64,000 bases of DNA. Source: Melastoma dodecandrum. Its lineage: Eukaryota > Streptophyta > Magnoliopsida > Myrtales > Melastomataceae. Location of the stretch: NCBI GenBank assembly GCA_029817715.1, contig JARUPY010000537.1, forward strand, positions 1,240,001 through 1,304,000, given 5' to 3'. Shown in pieces: positions 46,522 to 58,640 of the stretch (its first letter is position 1; each line of letters begins with the position of its first letter). Below the pieces are notes generated by a model. It did no database searches. It worked only from the letters and a program-made list of their open reading frames with translations, and was not told the DNA's origin. A program made the translations under genes and the position numbers.

Positions 46522-47520
46522 ATGCGTATATATATTGCAGAGAGATTAGGATTAAAGTATGTGAATATTGGAGTGGGATCCGTAAGACACATGGTGTGTA
46601 TTTCACAAATTAGATCTGTGGTTTATTTCAAGGAGATGACTTCATCTGGACAACAGTATATGTGTCTTGCAAAGGACGAGAACTCACAAGAAGAAGACAT
46701 GTTGAAGTTACCATGTCTTCCATCCAAAATGGGTCATTGTGCTCCGTACATCAAGCTTGATATCCAACACTGATCGAAGGAGATTCCATATGATTCTTAT
46801 TCTCCAAGTCCTGGTCTTTGGGTGTCGCCATCTACAATGTCATATGCCGAACCAAACCCTTCACTTACATTTGGCGAATCTTGTTAGGAAGGATATTTTC
46901 GAGAGTTGCTTGATAATCATCAACGGAAGCTCGAATTCCAGAATTGATTACTCAATTCGAAGGGAATAAAGAAGTTGATGACACTTCTGTCGACCCTGAC
47001 TTGAGTGACCCAGCTGTGGCTTCTCGAGCTTATATATGGGAAGACATCAAGAAGAAGATTTTCAAAACTTCCTTTAGTCAGGGTCACACACTTACTGAGG
47101 AGTTGGAGAATATTCTCGATCTCATCAATGAAAGTGAGCATTTGGAATGGGCTCCTATCTATGCCTTGGTAGAAGAATATATGCAAGGATCGACAAAATA
47201 TTCAGATCTATTACCCACCGTTGAAGGGACAACAACAGAAGAATAACTAGTCGCCGTTAAAGCCAAGATTGAAGAACTTTGACAACAATTGTCTGATTGC
47301 ATTGGGGCTAAAGCGACCTTAGAGGATTCGCTAGAGTAGACTGTTGCTATCATTAAGGAGGCAGATGAGGACATATCAAATTTGAAGGGGCCATGTCTGC
47401 TTTGAAGAATGCCTAGATAGTCCGTGATGAAGATCGTTTGTCCTTCAATGAACTTCGAGAGCAGCTGAAGATGACTCGTGAAGAGTTTGTCCAATTTACC
47501 TGGGAAGCTTGATTTCACTC
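46522..47520 (+). pseudogene. Possible antisense ORF relic in the 3' part of the Tat element
   Basis: Between integrase and the 3' LTR, the strand opposite to gag-pol carries protein-like sequence. 46522-46773 is one open frame. 46944-47246 reads YIWEDIKKKIF, LTEELENILDLINESEHLEW and YALVEEYMQGSTKYSDLL, followed, past stops, by a coiled-coil-like stretch (KIEEL, QQLSDCIGAKATLEDSLE). Some Tat-lineage elements are known to carry an antisense ORF here, sometimes with a plant mobile domain and a coiled-coil tail. The resemblance is in position and general style only. No catalytic motif is visible. Confidence 0.45.
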
Positions 47521-47750
47521 TTCTAGCTTGTTTAGGCTCTAGAATAGGACTTTCCTTCTTTGTAGGACTATCATAAAAGTCCTTTCTTTTTGAAGTCGTT
47601 CATCTCTTATACTCATAGAACCACGACTTTAATATATATTTTTAAGCCGTTCACAGTTTATACTAGTGCGGGCCAGGAGTATTACATTTTGATATATATT
47701 TTTTTTTTATGTCGTGCAGTTTAGGCTCGTGCAACATGGAGCGTTGCTCT

Positions 47751-50700
47751 TCAGGCGTAGTATCGCTTCAGGAACTTTCCATTGATTGGTCCGACACGCA
47801 CTCCTTCTTGATCAACTATCTTGTAGGCGCCCCCGGTGTAAGCTTCTTGGACGACGTATGGGCCATCCCACTTTGATATGAATTTGCTTCCGGTCTTATG
47901 CGTGACGATTATGGGTCTTCGCACCGCAAGTACGAGATCACCAACTTGGAATGAGCGATGACGGACTTTCTTGTTAAAGGACTTGGACATCCTCGCTTGG
48001 TAGCACTCGATTCGCTGTTGTGCTTCCAGACGCTTTTCATCCAGGGCTTCCAATTCTTGTAACCGTAGTCGCGCATTATCCTCTTGACAAAATCCCTCTT
48101 GTATAGCTATTCGCAGTGATGGTATTTGTCGTTCAAGTGGAAGGACCGCTTCAACACCGTAGACCAATGAGTATGGTGTCATTTGGGTCGCGGTTCTATA
48201 TGTTGTTCGATACGCCCATAAAGCTTCTCCAACTCGCTCATGCCAATCTTTTCTGGCTTTATCAACCACCTTTTTGAGAAGGTTGCATAGCGTCTTATTG
48301 AACGCTTATGCCAATCCATTTGCAGCCGCGTAATACATGGAAGAGTTATATTGCTTGAAGCCGAATTGTTCGCAGAATTTATCCATGGCCTTATTAGAAA
48401 AGTTTCGGCCATTATCAGTGATGATATAGCGAGGAACACCATAACAAAAAATAATATTATTCTTGATGAAGGTGATCACTGTTTCCTTCTTCACTTCCCG
48501 AAAAGGTGCAGCTTCTGCCCATTTTGAAAAATAGTAAGTTGCTGCAAGAATATATGAGTGACCCCCTGATGATTTGGGTGTGATAGGCCCTATGACATCT
48601 AGTCCCAAGGCTTCAAATGGCCAAGATGCTATAGTTGGATGAAGTGGCTCGGGTGATTGATGGATGAAGTTAGCGTGAAATTGACATGCTCGACACTTCT
48701 TTGCATATTCCATACAATCCTTTACCATCGTCGGCCAATAATAACCCATCCTCTTCAATTGAAAGTGAAGTTTAGGACCAGATTGATGAGCTCCACAAAC
48801 TCCAGAATGCACTTCTTTTACTGCTTTCGTGGCTTCTCCTTCTCCAAGACACCGTAAGAACACTCCTTCAAATGATCGACGATAAAGAGTATTCTTGAAA
48901 TATATGAACCGAGGTGCTCGTCTCCTAACATCTACCCTTTGTCGAGGATCATCAGGCAACTTTCAATGCTCAAGAAAGTCAATTAGTGGTTGTCTCCAGT
49001 CTTTGTCTTCCACCTTATAGACAGAGATGATATTAACTTCCTCTTCCTCCTCATTAAAGGTGGGAGGATCCACCCAAGCTTGACATAGTCGAATACTAAC
49101 CTGTTTGTCCACTGAAGTAAGTGAAGAAGCGAGTCTTGCCAAGGCATATGCTTGTGCATTTTCCCTTCTTGGTATATGACTTAACTGCATAGTCATGATA
49201 TGGAAAAAGCTCTGGCTTGCGAACTTCATATGTAGATAGAAGTTGATTAATCACAAGCTCGGAGTCCCCATATATCCTCAAACTATGCACTTTGTTATCC
49301 ATAGCCATTTCTAACCCTAATATGAGGGATTGATATTCAGCCATGTTGTTTGAGCATAATTGTGTAAGGGTGTATGCATATGGGATGATATCTCCATCAG
49401 ATGTGACGAAGACAACTCCAGCTCCTGTACCCCTTTGGGTAGCCGATCCATCAAAGAACATCTTCCATGGGTGTGGAGTATCTACCAACATCACCTCTTC
49501 GTCGGGTAGTTCCTCCGAAATCTTCCAATTATCTGGTATAGGATGATCTGCTAAGAAATCAGCCAGGGCTTGCCCTTTAATAGCTTTTTGGGGCACATAC
49601 GAAATCTCGAACTCCTGGAGCATGAGTGCCCGTTTCGCTAGACGACCAGATAGTACTGGCTTTGACATGATGTACTTGAGAGGATCTGCCCGTGATATGA
49701 GGCGGACTGAATGTGCCTACAAATAATGTCGCAACTTTTGTATAGCGAACATTACTGCGAGGCATGTCTTCTCAATTGGAGAATACTTCAGCTCCACACC
49801 AGTTAACGTTCTGCTCAAGTAGTATAGAGCGTTCTCCTTTCCATCATCATTCTCTTGGGCTAGCAGAACTCCTAAAGAAGCTTCTTGCGCTGCTATATAA
49901 AGTATGAGTGGTCTTCCTTGGATAGGTGCATTAAGGACTGGTGGTTTTGACAAATAAGCATTTATGCTGTTGAATGCATTTTCACACGCTTCGTCCCACT
50001 CAAAAGGAGTACCTTTCTTCATCAATCTATGAAAGGGATGGCATCGTCCGGCCAAGTTTGATATAAACCTTCGAATGTATGCAAGTTTCCCCTAAAGGCT
50101 TTTCAACTCATGTAAATTCCTTGGTTCTGGCATCTTCATAATTGCATCTATCTTTGATTGATCGACTTCAATGCCTCGATGTCGAACGATAAATCCAAGG
50201 AACTTTCCCGAAGTGACCCCGAAGGCGCACTTTAATGGGTTCAGCTTCAGTTGATATTTGCGCAATTTGTCAAATACTTTTCTAAGGTCATCAATATGAT
50301 CGCGCCTTTGTCTGGATTTGACAACCAGATCATCCACGTAACACTCTACATTCCTGTGGAGAATATCATCAAAGATCCGTTGCATGGCCCGTTGATAAGT
50401 TGCTCCCGCATTCTTCAACCCAAAAGGCATCACCTTATAACAATATATTCCTTTTGGTGTACGAAAAGCTGTTATTTCCTCATCCTTCGGATCCATTCGG
50501 ATTTGATTGTATCCCGACGATCCATCCATAAAACTGAGGGCTTCATAGCCAGTGGTAGCATCTACCATTATCTCGGTGATCGGAAGAGGAAAATCATCCT
50601 TAGGACATGAATTATTGAGGTCGCGGAAGTCAACACAAACGCGAAGTTGACCGTTCTTTTTCTTGACGGGTACGATATTTGAGATCCATGTTGGGTACTT

Positions 50701-52393
50701 CACCTCTCGAATGAATCCAGCTTCGATAAGTTTATTGACTTCGGCTTCTATTAGGGGAATCAACTCCGGACGAAAACGCCGTTGAGCTTGCTTCATGGGC
50801 CGAACCCCATGCTTCACAGCTAACTTGTGAACTGCAATCTTAGGGTCAAGGCCGGGCATTTCTTTGTAACTCCATGCGAAGACATCTATGTATTCCTTCA
50901 ACAGTTGGATATATAATTCCTCTTCTTCAGGGGTTAAACTCGCACTGAGGAAAGTAGGACGGTGATCCCCTTCTTCTCCAAGGCAAACTTCCTTTAGTTC
51001 ATCAATAGTAGACTTCTTCCCATCTTCGAATACTTCAGGAGCATCTTCCGCACCATCTTCTTTGTGAGATGCGTTTTCATTAGCCTCTGAAATCGTGACA
51101 TGATAAGAAGCAACATCATCTTCAACGCTATCTTGAGATAGCTCATCGTTGCCATTTGTAGTTATCCACGTCTTCGTGGTCATTTTCAATACCTCTCCGG
51201 TGGTCACCTCCACAATAATTCGACGCTTCATCCCGGAAGGAATTTTACTACGGAGGTCATTTGTGTCTTCAATTATGATTGGAACGTCTTTCCTCTTGTC
51301 CACTCTCTTCCACACCATTCGACTTCTTAGAGTGCCGCCTAACCTTAGTTGTGCCGGTCTCTGAGCAACAGTCTTTTCCTCCGGAGCACCAAGTCTATCA
51401 AATACTGATTTTCGTTCGGATGGGGCTCCAAGTCGATCGAATACCGAAGTTCTCGTCGATTTGGTTGTAGTTTTATCATCAGCCTCAATGTATTGAGTTG
51501 AAGCCTTCTTCAACGCTTGATCGCCGGGCTTAGGTGTATCATACCCAAGACCAAGTTTTGACTTTTGAGTATCACATCCCGGATTGGCCTCTTTTGAAAT
51601 AGCCCCAAGCGCCTTTAAGTCCTCTGTGTAGCCGGCCGCAGAGATTAGCCTGAATGAATTTGGATCAAATCCGTTGGTGCGCCTGTCATGCAATGAATCT
51701 GGATATATAATTGCCCCCTGTTTAGGCCGGACAAAACCTTTTAAAGGCGTACTCGTTTGAGCAATTATCGTCATTTTCGTCACTGGCCAGTTGAGTTCCT
51801 TTGGCACCATTATTTCTTCAGCGTGGCTATTCACGAAAGGTGGTTCCCCGGCTTTTCGGAAGGCTCTTGGGACATAGCGCAGAATTGGTTTGCTCTGCTT
51901 CGTCACATCTTCTGCCTGTATATTTTCAGGCATAATGTCAGCTGAAGATTTCTCTTGTCGTATGGATGGTATATCTGCGCTTGATTCTTTTAGAGCGTTC
52001 TTTACGATAGGCTTTAAGTTTGACGCCTCCACATGTACACTCTTGTTCAAGTAAAACTTGGCGTCAGCGAAGTATGACTCATCCTCTGTGAAGGGTTTTT
52101 GATGAAATGATATTGACTGCCGAACCTGGGTCAATCAGGATGCGATTAGCCTTTGTGCCACATATATATCCAGACACAAATAATGGTCGATTGTGTGACT
52201 TGTGGCCCACGAGAAGATCTTCATCAGAAAACGTGATAATCGGACAATTCTCCTTCACCTTTTCCACTGACATTGTTGTAGAACTTTCCGGGAAGCCAAC
52301 CTTTAGATTGGACTGCTCCTTTTCCACGTCAATATGGTGACAACTTCTGGACAAAGTCGCAAGCCTTTGAAATTTTTTTGGAAGAAATCCCAC
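47751..52393 (-). pseudogene. Pol of the Tat element: protease, RT, RNase H, second RNase H, integrase
   Basis: Protease ILIDPGSAVNI (DPGS) lies in 52393-52079. RT follows in 52134-50092 with CYVDDLVVKS (50316-50352). After an in-frame stop at 50092, RNase H occupies 50055-49717. After another stop comes the archaeal-type RNase H (FFDGSATQRGTGAGVVF, NNMAEYQSLI, YGDSELVINQL) in 49668-49096. Integrase (GVCGAHQSGPK, CRACQFHAN, LDVIGPI, ITDNGRNF) is in 48959-48306 and its C-terminal part in 48269-47751. The codon of the third DDE residue is a TAA stop (48306-48308). At least three frame changes and several stops are present. Confidence 0.9.
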
Positions 52394-54667
52394 ACGGTGA
52401 TTGGAGATGGCTTCTTCAAGGTTACTTCAACATCAGGCTTTCGCTTATCTACAACCTCCCTGAAGTTTGCCTTCATATTTCCTTTTTTAAAAACTCTTGC
52501 TCGAATATGAGGTTTCTTCTCTTGAGGCTTCAAAGTCTTTCTTCGGTTCCTTCTACGTGTTACCAAAGTCCAACCTTCCTCATCATGAATTGCCTCATGG
52601 CCAATTGCACAGCTTGACATCTTAACGTCCTGACTATCATCCAGTTCCACTTTCGAACAAAGGAAAGCAGCCATCTCATCAGAGTTAAACGACCCGAAGA
52701 TAATATTGGATGCGTTCGAACTTGCTACGTCCACCAGCTTCGAGGAAACCATCGACCCTAAGTCAATCTTGTTATCTCGGGCAAGTTCCATAACCTTCTC
52801 TTTGAAGACAAAACACTTCTCAATAGGATGACCCAGAACACGGTGATACTTGCAAAAGTTTGGATCTCCCGCTCGACTCGCTTGTTGTGGGCGTTTCGAC
52901 GGAGGGAGTTCAATCATTTTAACAGACAAAAGAAAGTCAAATATATCCGCAACATCTGAATCTGGGAAAGGATATTGCTTATTCTGCCTTTCCTCCAGAG
53001 TCGATCGCCTCTTCTCTGTCTGAGGAGTTGCTGGAGCATGGGTTGAAGTGCTTGATTGTCCTTTGTCCTTCGCATTCGGAACCTTGTTAGGAACAACATC
53101 GGTGGCCAGCACTTGTTTCTTGCTATCCTTGAAGGCAGGCCTGCCCCCGGTTCTATTAATCGGTCTTCCCGTTCCCTTGGATGGCTCAGGTACCGGAAGA
53201 TCTCCCACTCCAACTCCTACAAAGCTCAACTCCATATCATGTGCTCTTGTAGCTAATTCCTCAAAAGACTGAGGTTTTATCCCTTGTAGAATATAGCGAA
53301 TCCTCCAGAGCATTCCTTGAATGCACATATCTATCGATGTCGCCTCAGATAAGCGATCCCTACAATTTAGGCTTAGGTTTCTCCATCGTTGTATATAATC
53401 AACGACGGGCTCGCCTTCCCATTGACGCGTGTTGGTGAGTTCTATCATGCTCACCACACGTCTCGTGCTATAAAAGCGGTTCAAGAATTCCCTTTCTAAC
53501 TGCTCCCAACTGTCAATACTTTCTGGTTTTATGTCGATATACCAGTCAAAAGCATTTCCCTTCAAGGAGCGGACGAACTGTTTGACCATCAAGTCTCCAT
53601 CTGTACCAGCATTGTTGCAAGTTTCGACAAAATGAGCCACATGTTGCCTTGGATTCCCCTTCCCATCAAATTGTTGGAAGTATGGATGCTGATAACCCAT
53701 TGGCATGCTCATACTTTCGATTCTTTGACTGTATGGCTTATTGTACGCCAAAGATGTTGCATACTTTCCCTCAAGTTCATCCTTTAGAGCCTCTTGTATT
53801 AGTTCTTTCATTGCTCTAGTTGAGACCGGAGCATCAATAGAGGCAGATACAGGCTTCGGTGAATCATCAACATTCAGCACATTCTTGCCTTTATCCTTGT
53901 GTATATGAGAACCTCCCTCATTAGATGTTCTTCCACACTCTTTATTCTCGAGCCCGCTTATGACATACTCAAGTTGTTGATCCCTATCCCTCATGGATTT
54001 CGTCATTGCCTCAACTGCTTTTGCAAGAGACGCAACTTGGTCTTCCAACGATGGGGTGTCAGCCATCATAACTGGCATGATTTCATCTAACTTTTCAGCT
54101 AGATCAACCTCACCAATGCTTTGGTGAAGAGTCCTCCGATAAACTATCATGGAAGCTTGGCAGAGGAACTGGCGACATATTGCTCTTGTTCGGTGGCGTC
54201 TTTTCGGCAATCTCCTTGCAGGATGGAATAGATCGAAGAATGTCTTCTATCTCCTCCATTTGCTTGCGCGTTTTGGCCCTTGATTCAGCAAAGCTCCATT
54301 TCGGAGTGCAGTCTGATGAAGAATCCTCAAGAGGAGAGACACTCGATGAGTTGTTGAAGAAACCACCCAAATGAGTCCGTGATATGGAACTCTTGCTGAG
54401 AAGGCTTTTTTCAGTAACCTCCTTGTATGATGGAGATGACTTTGGAGAGATGGATCTTAGAATCTCTTCCGTCTCCTTATATATATCAGCAATCGGTCTG
54501 GTCTTGGTGAAGTTTCTGGAACCAGGCGATGAAGAGCCTTTAGACAAGTGAGAAGGGAAACCAACTAGCTGATTATTCACAGCATTGACGGAGTTCTTCA
54601 GCATGATCATCTTTGAAGCCATCTGGATACTTAGATGTAAAGAGATGAGAGGTAGAGATGGTCCCAC
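52303..54667 (-). pseudogene. Leader ORF and Gag of the Tat element
   Basis: A 185-codon frame (54667-54110) near the primer-binding site reads MASKMIMLKNSVNAV and holds an internal repeat (EEILRSISPKSSPSYKEVTEK and EDILRSIPSCKEIAEK share a pattern). It overlaps the gag frame (54210-52303), whose likely start is MMADTPSLEDQVASLAKAVEA. The gag core is FDGKGNPRQHVAHFVETCNN, AFDWYIDI, SWEQLEREFLNRFY and GEPVVDYIQRWRNLS. The tail is basic and has no zinc knuckle that I see. It ends in a frame break before protease. Confidence 0.85.
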
Positions 54668-54684
54668 TGGGCGTGCCAGAAATT

Positions 54685-55964
54685 TGTTAACGCAAAAATC
54701 TCACGAGGAAATATCAGCGTACAAACTGTCGTATGAAAAATATAGCAGGTTCAATCTCTAGTCACGGACAAAGCACGTGAGTCCTCTGATTCTATATTCG
54801 TAAGATATCTGAAATATAGATGGGCTGAAGCTCTGGCAAATATCTGCCGGAGCTTTAGAGAGATATGTTGATGAAGACACTCGAACAGCAGAGCTTGATC
54901 CGGCGGGTCTTCAGAATTGGCGAAGATCACCAAGGCTGTAGAAGCTTGATCAGGAGAGTCTTCTGAGGATGGGCGAAGAACACCAGGGCTATTGTAGAAG
55001 CTTGATCTGGAGAGTCTTCTGAGGATGGGCGAAGAACACCAGGCTGCTGAAGCTTGATCTTGATCTTGAATGCTTGAACTTGATCTTCAGGCTTGATCTC
55101 GATCTTCAGACTTGATCTCGATCTTCAGACTTGATCTCGATCTTCAGACTTGATCTTGAACCTTGATTTTGGCAGCACTGCGTCGATCGGGTGAGGAAAA
55201 GATGCTCGAGAACTTCGCTATCGAAGGAGCTTCTCACTCTTGAAGTCGTCGAGGCCTGTGGATTTGATCCAACAGAACTTGAGGGAGATGTTGTCGACAG
55301 AGGAATATAGTCGCCGTCGAAGAATATAATATCCGAAAATATAGCTCGGAAAAGATATTGTTGTGTGTAGAATATAACCGCTAGAAAAATATAACTCCAA
55401 GGATAATATATCACCACGAGAATCTCGTCGTCCTGCTCTGGGACCTTCAGAGATAAACCTGCAGAGGAGCCTTTTGAGATAAACCCGCTATGGGGGCCTT
55501 CGGAGAACCACCCACTGATGGGTCTTCAAAAATAACTAGAATCTCTTTATAACCCAATGGGGCTTAAGAGAATAAAAGAGAAGAGATAAATTTTTTGTGT
55601 GTTCATGAGGGAGGTGAGACTCCCTTTATATAGGAGTTGAAGGACCCTTGGGTGCCCTCTCTTTCCGATGTGGGACAAAGAGTCATGGGCTTAAAGGCCA
55701 TATTGGGCCGACATTTGGATTGGGCCGATATATGGGCTAAGCCCATGTCATTTTATAATTGGGTTAGGCTTAATTGGGCTAGCATATGGGCTGAGCCATA
55801 ATTTTAAAACCCAATAATAAATGGGTTGGGCTTGAACTTTTTTATAATCTCAGGCCCATGTATTATATTTACCCAAAGATATAATTGCCTATAATATAAA
55901 GGCAATCAACCATATTCAGCCTATATAATATATGGTTTGGGCCAATAAAATTTCAATGTCTACA
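54685..55964 (-). repeat. 5' LTR of the Tat element (1280 bp)
   Basis: Begins TGTTAACGCAAAAATCTC and ends CAATGTCTACA, with three 56-bp units and the same 20-bp array at 55080-55160. CCTTTATATAGGAG near 55622 (minus CTCCTATATAAAGG) is a good TATA box for element transcription. Confidence 0.9.
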
Positions 55965-56258
55965 ATCCTATCTCCCAAGACAACATACCGGGTATCATTC
56001 GTTGTGAAGATGAGCAGCAGGAGCAGTGGGTGGGATCATCCCATCACCGTTAACCTGTACTTACCGGATGGAAGAACACAGGGAAGTACGGAGAATGTCC
56101 ACGACAAGCCGAAGGAGGAATGGTTTAATGTCCCCATCGGAAGCTTCATGACCAACCCCAAGAACGTTGGGGAGCTGAGCTTCACGCTATACGGAGGAGG
56201 GGGTAACTGGAAGTCAGGTCTTGTGATCAAAGGGGTACTCCTTCAAGCACAAGACTAA

Positions 56259-56804
56259 AAGTGGCGTTATTTCATATATTAAGTTGGTCCATGTGTGGAT
56301 TCCCTGCTTTATTTAATCTCCATCGTTCCTGTCATTATGTTGCCTACGCTTTGGGGTAACTCACAAATTTATACATTTTCCTTTGTATTACGATATATTT
56401 CTGGATTTTCTACTATATCTTTGTTGTGGAAATTTCTGCTAAAGCGATTTGATTGCTAATAAATCCCAATATGTGGTTTTGGTACATAGTAATTATCGCT
56501 CATTTTTCAACTTACAGAAAGTTTAGGCTTCTATGCAGAACAGTAGAACCTTAATGTTACTATACTAAATCTCAATCCACATAAGCTTCTGTTAGACAGA
56601 AAATGACGTTGTTGGTAATCAAGTCTCTGTAGAATAGAGCAGAATTACCAAAGAGTTTAATTCCACAGAAACCTCAAAGTTTCGGCTGAAGAAAAACAAC
56701 GCACTATACAATTTTAAGCGTATAGCAGGTAACACTTTCTATATGATATAACTAAGCATTCAAGCCTTTGTTGAATCTCATTTTAATACAAATGATTGGA
56801 TTCA
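56259..56804. other. 3' flank of the PP2 gene
   Basis: AT-rich 3' UTR-like DNA. AATAAATC at about 56458 could serve polyadenylation. From 56520 onward the CTTCTGTAGAA-type words of the LTR-family repeat appear. Confidence 0.5.
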
Positions 56805-57097
56805 AACAGAGCTATAAGCTACTATAGAAAGAAACCAATTTGTGACAGTAACAGAGCGTAAGCTTCTGTAATGTAGGAATCGAGCACGTAGAAGGTACGA
56901 GCTACTATAGAATCTCAACGAGCTGCTAAGTTTCCGTAGATATCCGTTCTGATATCAATTGTTGGATTCAAACAGAGAACAAGGCTTCTGTAAAATATAA
57001 CAAAGTAGTGACGGTCAGAGAGCGTACAGAAGGTTCGAGCTGCTCTACAATCTCAACATGCGGTTAAGCTTCTGTGGAAACCCACTCTGATACCAAT
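56805..57097 (-). repeat. Tandem duplication containing a tRNA-Met-type primer-binding site
   Basis: Two diverged units (56805-56967 and 56968-57097) each run from TTCAAACAGAG to CTGATATCAATTGTTGG or CTGATACCAATTGTTGG. On the minus strand the latter is CCAACAATTGGTATCAGAG, that is an LTR end plus TGGTATCAGAG, the initiator-tRNA-Met primer site common in copia elements. The minus strand is therefore the element's coding orientation. Confidence 0.7.
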
Positions 57098-58640
57098 TGT
57101 TGGCCCAAAAATTATATTAAGAGTGGGGTGAGTTAGTGTTAAATCCAATTAAGGAATTCTTAAATGCTTCTTCACAACCCTCACAGTAGAATCAGGTTGC
57201 TGTAAAACAGAACTTGTGAAGTGGACTTTAAAATGAATTCGAAGAACACAAAGGATTTTATAGTGGTTTGGTGAATGCATCTACGTCTACTTTCGGTCGT
57301 TTTCACTAATACTTTGAAATAGTGATTACAGTGTAGAAGGGTTGACCTTTTTATGGTATAAGAAAATAGTTTCTTTAACCACGGGGCGGTGAGACTTGCA
57401 TAACTAGTGCAAGAAACTCTCTTGCTGAGTTTATGATGAGTCTAGGTCGAATCACAAGGAAATCAACCAGACTTGCACGAGCACAGAACCTTGGCTAGAA
57501 GCTTCAGTCTTCTGTGACTCTGTAGCGGACTATCGCTTCTGTGGATCAGCGAACACATTCGATGACGCTTTCGGCAAGTGTTTGGACGTCTCTGATAAGC
57601 TTCTCTTTTTTGTGTTTTTGGTTTAGTTTGCAAAACGAATAAAGATAATCGTTTACAGGAGGCTGCAGTCCCTCACCACTTACGCCTGCTACATAAACCT
57701 TCTCTTGAACCAGTTGTACACCCACCCGGCGTTACGGACAGCTTTCCCAGTAAGGTTGGAGGTCTCTCACCATTGAACGCCTGTTACGGACTCCTTCTCT
57801 CCAACTAACTCTGAACGCCGACTCGCCAACCAACGAACCTTCTCTCCAGGCCCTGGTGTACGCAGTCCGACGTCACGGACAAAGTTTCGATCGAGTCCCT
57901 CGAATCCGTAAGCAACGACGTCACCGAAGCGGCTTCACCCACGCTCAACCCGCTATAGTCACCTCATGCGAGAACGCTCGCCTGGAGTCAACATTTCGGC
58001 ACACTCAACACACACGTTAAAGCACAGTAACGTTGTTGAAATGTAAAGGCTTACGCTCAAAATCTTTCAAAAAACCGAATTAAAATGTTTTTAAGTTTTT
58101 TTCTTTTATATAGAGGTTTCGTCCTCCTGTAAAGAAGGAAACTTATTTTACCAAATACAAAATATGACTAGATTCATCTGCAACGTGTATAAATCATTTG
58201 GGGACAATCTCTGATTGATTTCAGATCAATCGGATCATCCAATCATAAGATCTCGTCTTACAGAAGGTTAGAGCGTAATTCGGTCAGCAACATTCTATAG
58301 TTAGAAAGAAAGATTATTTTATTTTCAACTTAAGAAATTTGATGATGGACTTGGAATTGTCAATAAATAATTTTGTATTAATTGGGCGTTTTAGTCCCCA
58401 CATATTACATTTTAAAAGGTTCGGTTGTCATAGCAAGTTATCCTTTTATACAAGGAAATAATCAATTAATTATTTTCAAATTGACATAAATTGTTCTAGA
58501 TAATATTTTCATTTTATCTTGATGAAATTTAGGTGAAAAGTTTAGCTAAAAGTTATTTCTAAATAACATTATTCTTTACAGAAGGTTAGGTAGAACTTTT
58601 CAAAAATAATAAAATAATTTCCTTGATTGGAAAAATATTT
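57097..58640 (-). repeat. LTR-family repeat, third minus copy, beside its primer site
   Basis: Starts TGTTGGCCCAAAAATTATAT and continues with AAGAGTGGGGTGAGTTAGTG, TTTTATAGTGGTTTGG and TCTACGTCTACTTTC as in the copies at 18684 and 43256. A GC-rich block (57660-58010) equals the one at 19390-19700 in type. The primer site at its left edge shows this family really is an LTR. No pol sequence lies to the left. Confidence 0.7.

Larger units (their letters stand above)
45149..55964 (-). mobile_element. Ty3/gypsy Tat-lineage retrotransposon, complete, 10.8 kb
   Basis: LTRs at 45149-46493 and 54685-55964 have TG/CA ends and the 5-bp duplication ATCCT outside. Coding is on the minus strand. A polypurine tract (minus AAAGTGGGGGC) lies at about 46498-46508 next to the 3' LTR. 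A primer-binding-type sequence (minus CTGGCACGCCCAGTGGGACC) lies next to the 5' LTR at about 54660-54680. A second, archaeal-type RNase H after the usual one marks the Tat lineage. Many stops and shifts make it non-autonomous, yet the LTRs are similar enough to suggest a moderately recent insertion. Confidence 0.92.
44482..56258 (+). pseudogene. PP2-type phloem lectin gene, last exon split by a retrotransposon
   Basis: Exons 44482-44688, 44831-44970 and 45062-45148, continued at 55970-56258 after the insertion. All are GT-AG and in frame, about 240 codons with the stop at 56256. Order fits PP2-A lectins: an N-terminal helical part (CRRLYSGILLYDKEK), then FWVDEKLDKNCFLVLSKAM, ITWSGSENNQYWEYV, LKSVCWLEVKGKF, LSPKTTYRVSF, and the typical end NWKSGLVIKGVLLQ. 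PP2 proteins bind glycans and occur in sieve-element sap; many are induced by attack. The element interrupts the codon after KFKTM, with target copies ATCCT at 45144-45148 and 55965-55969. No start codon is found upstream, where an LTR-type repeat lies. Without the insertion the frame would be open. Confidence 0.88.
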
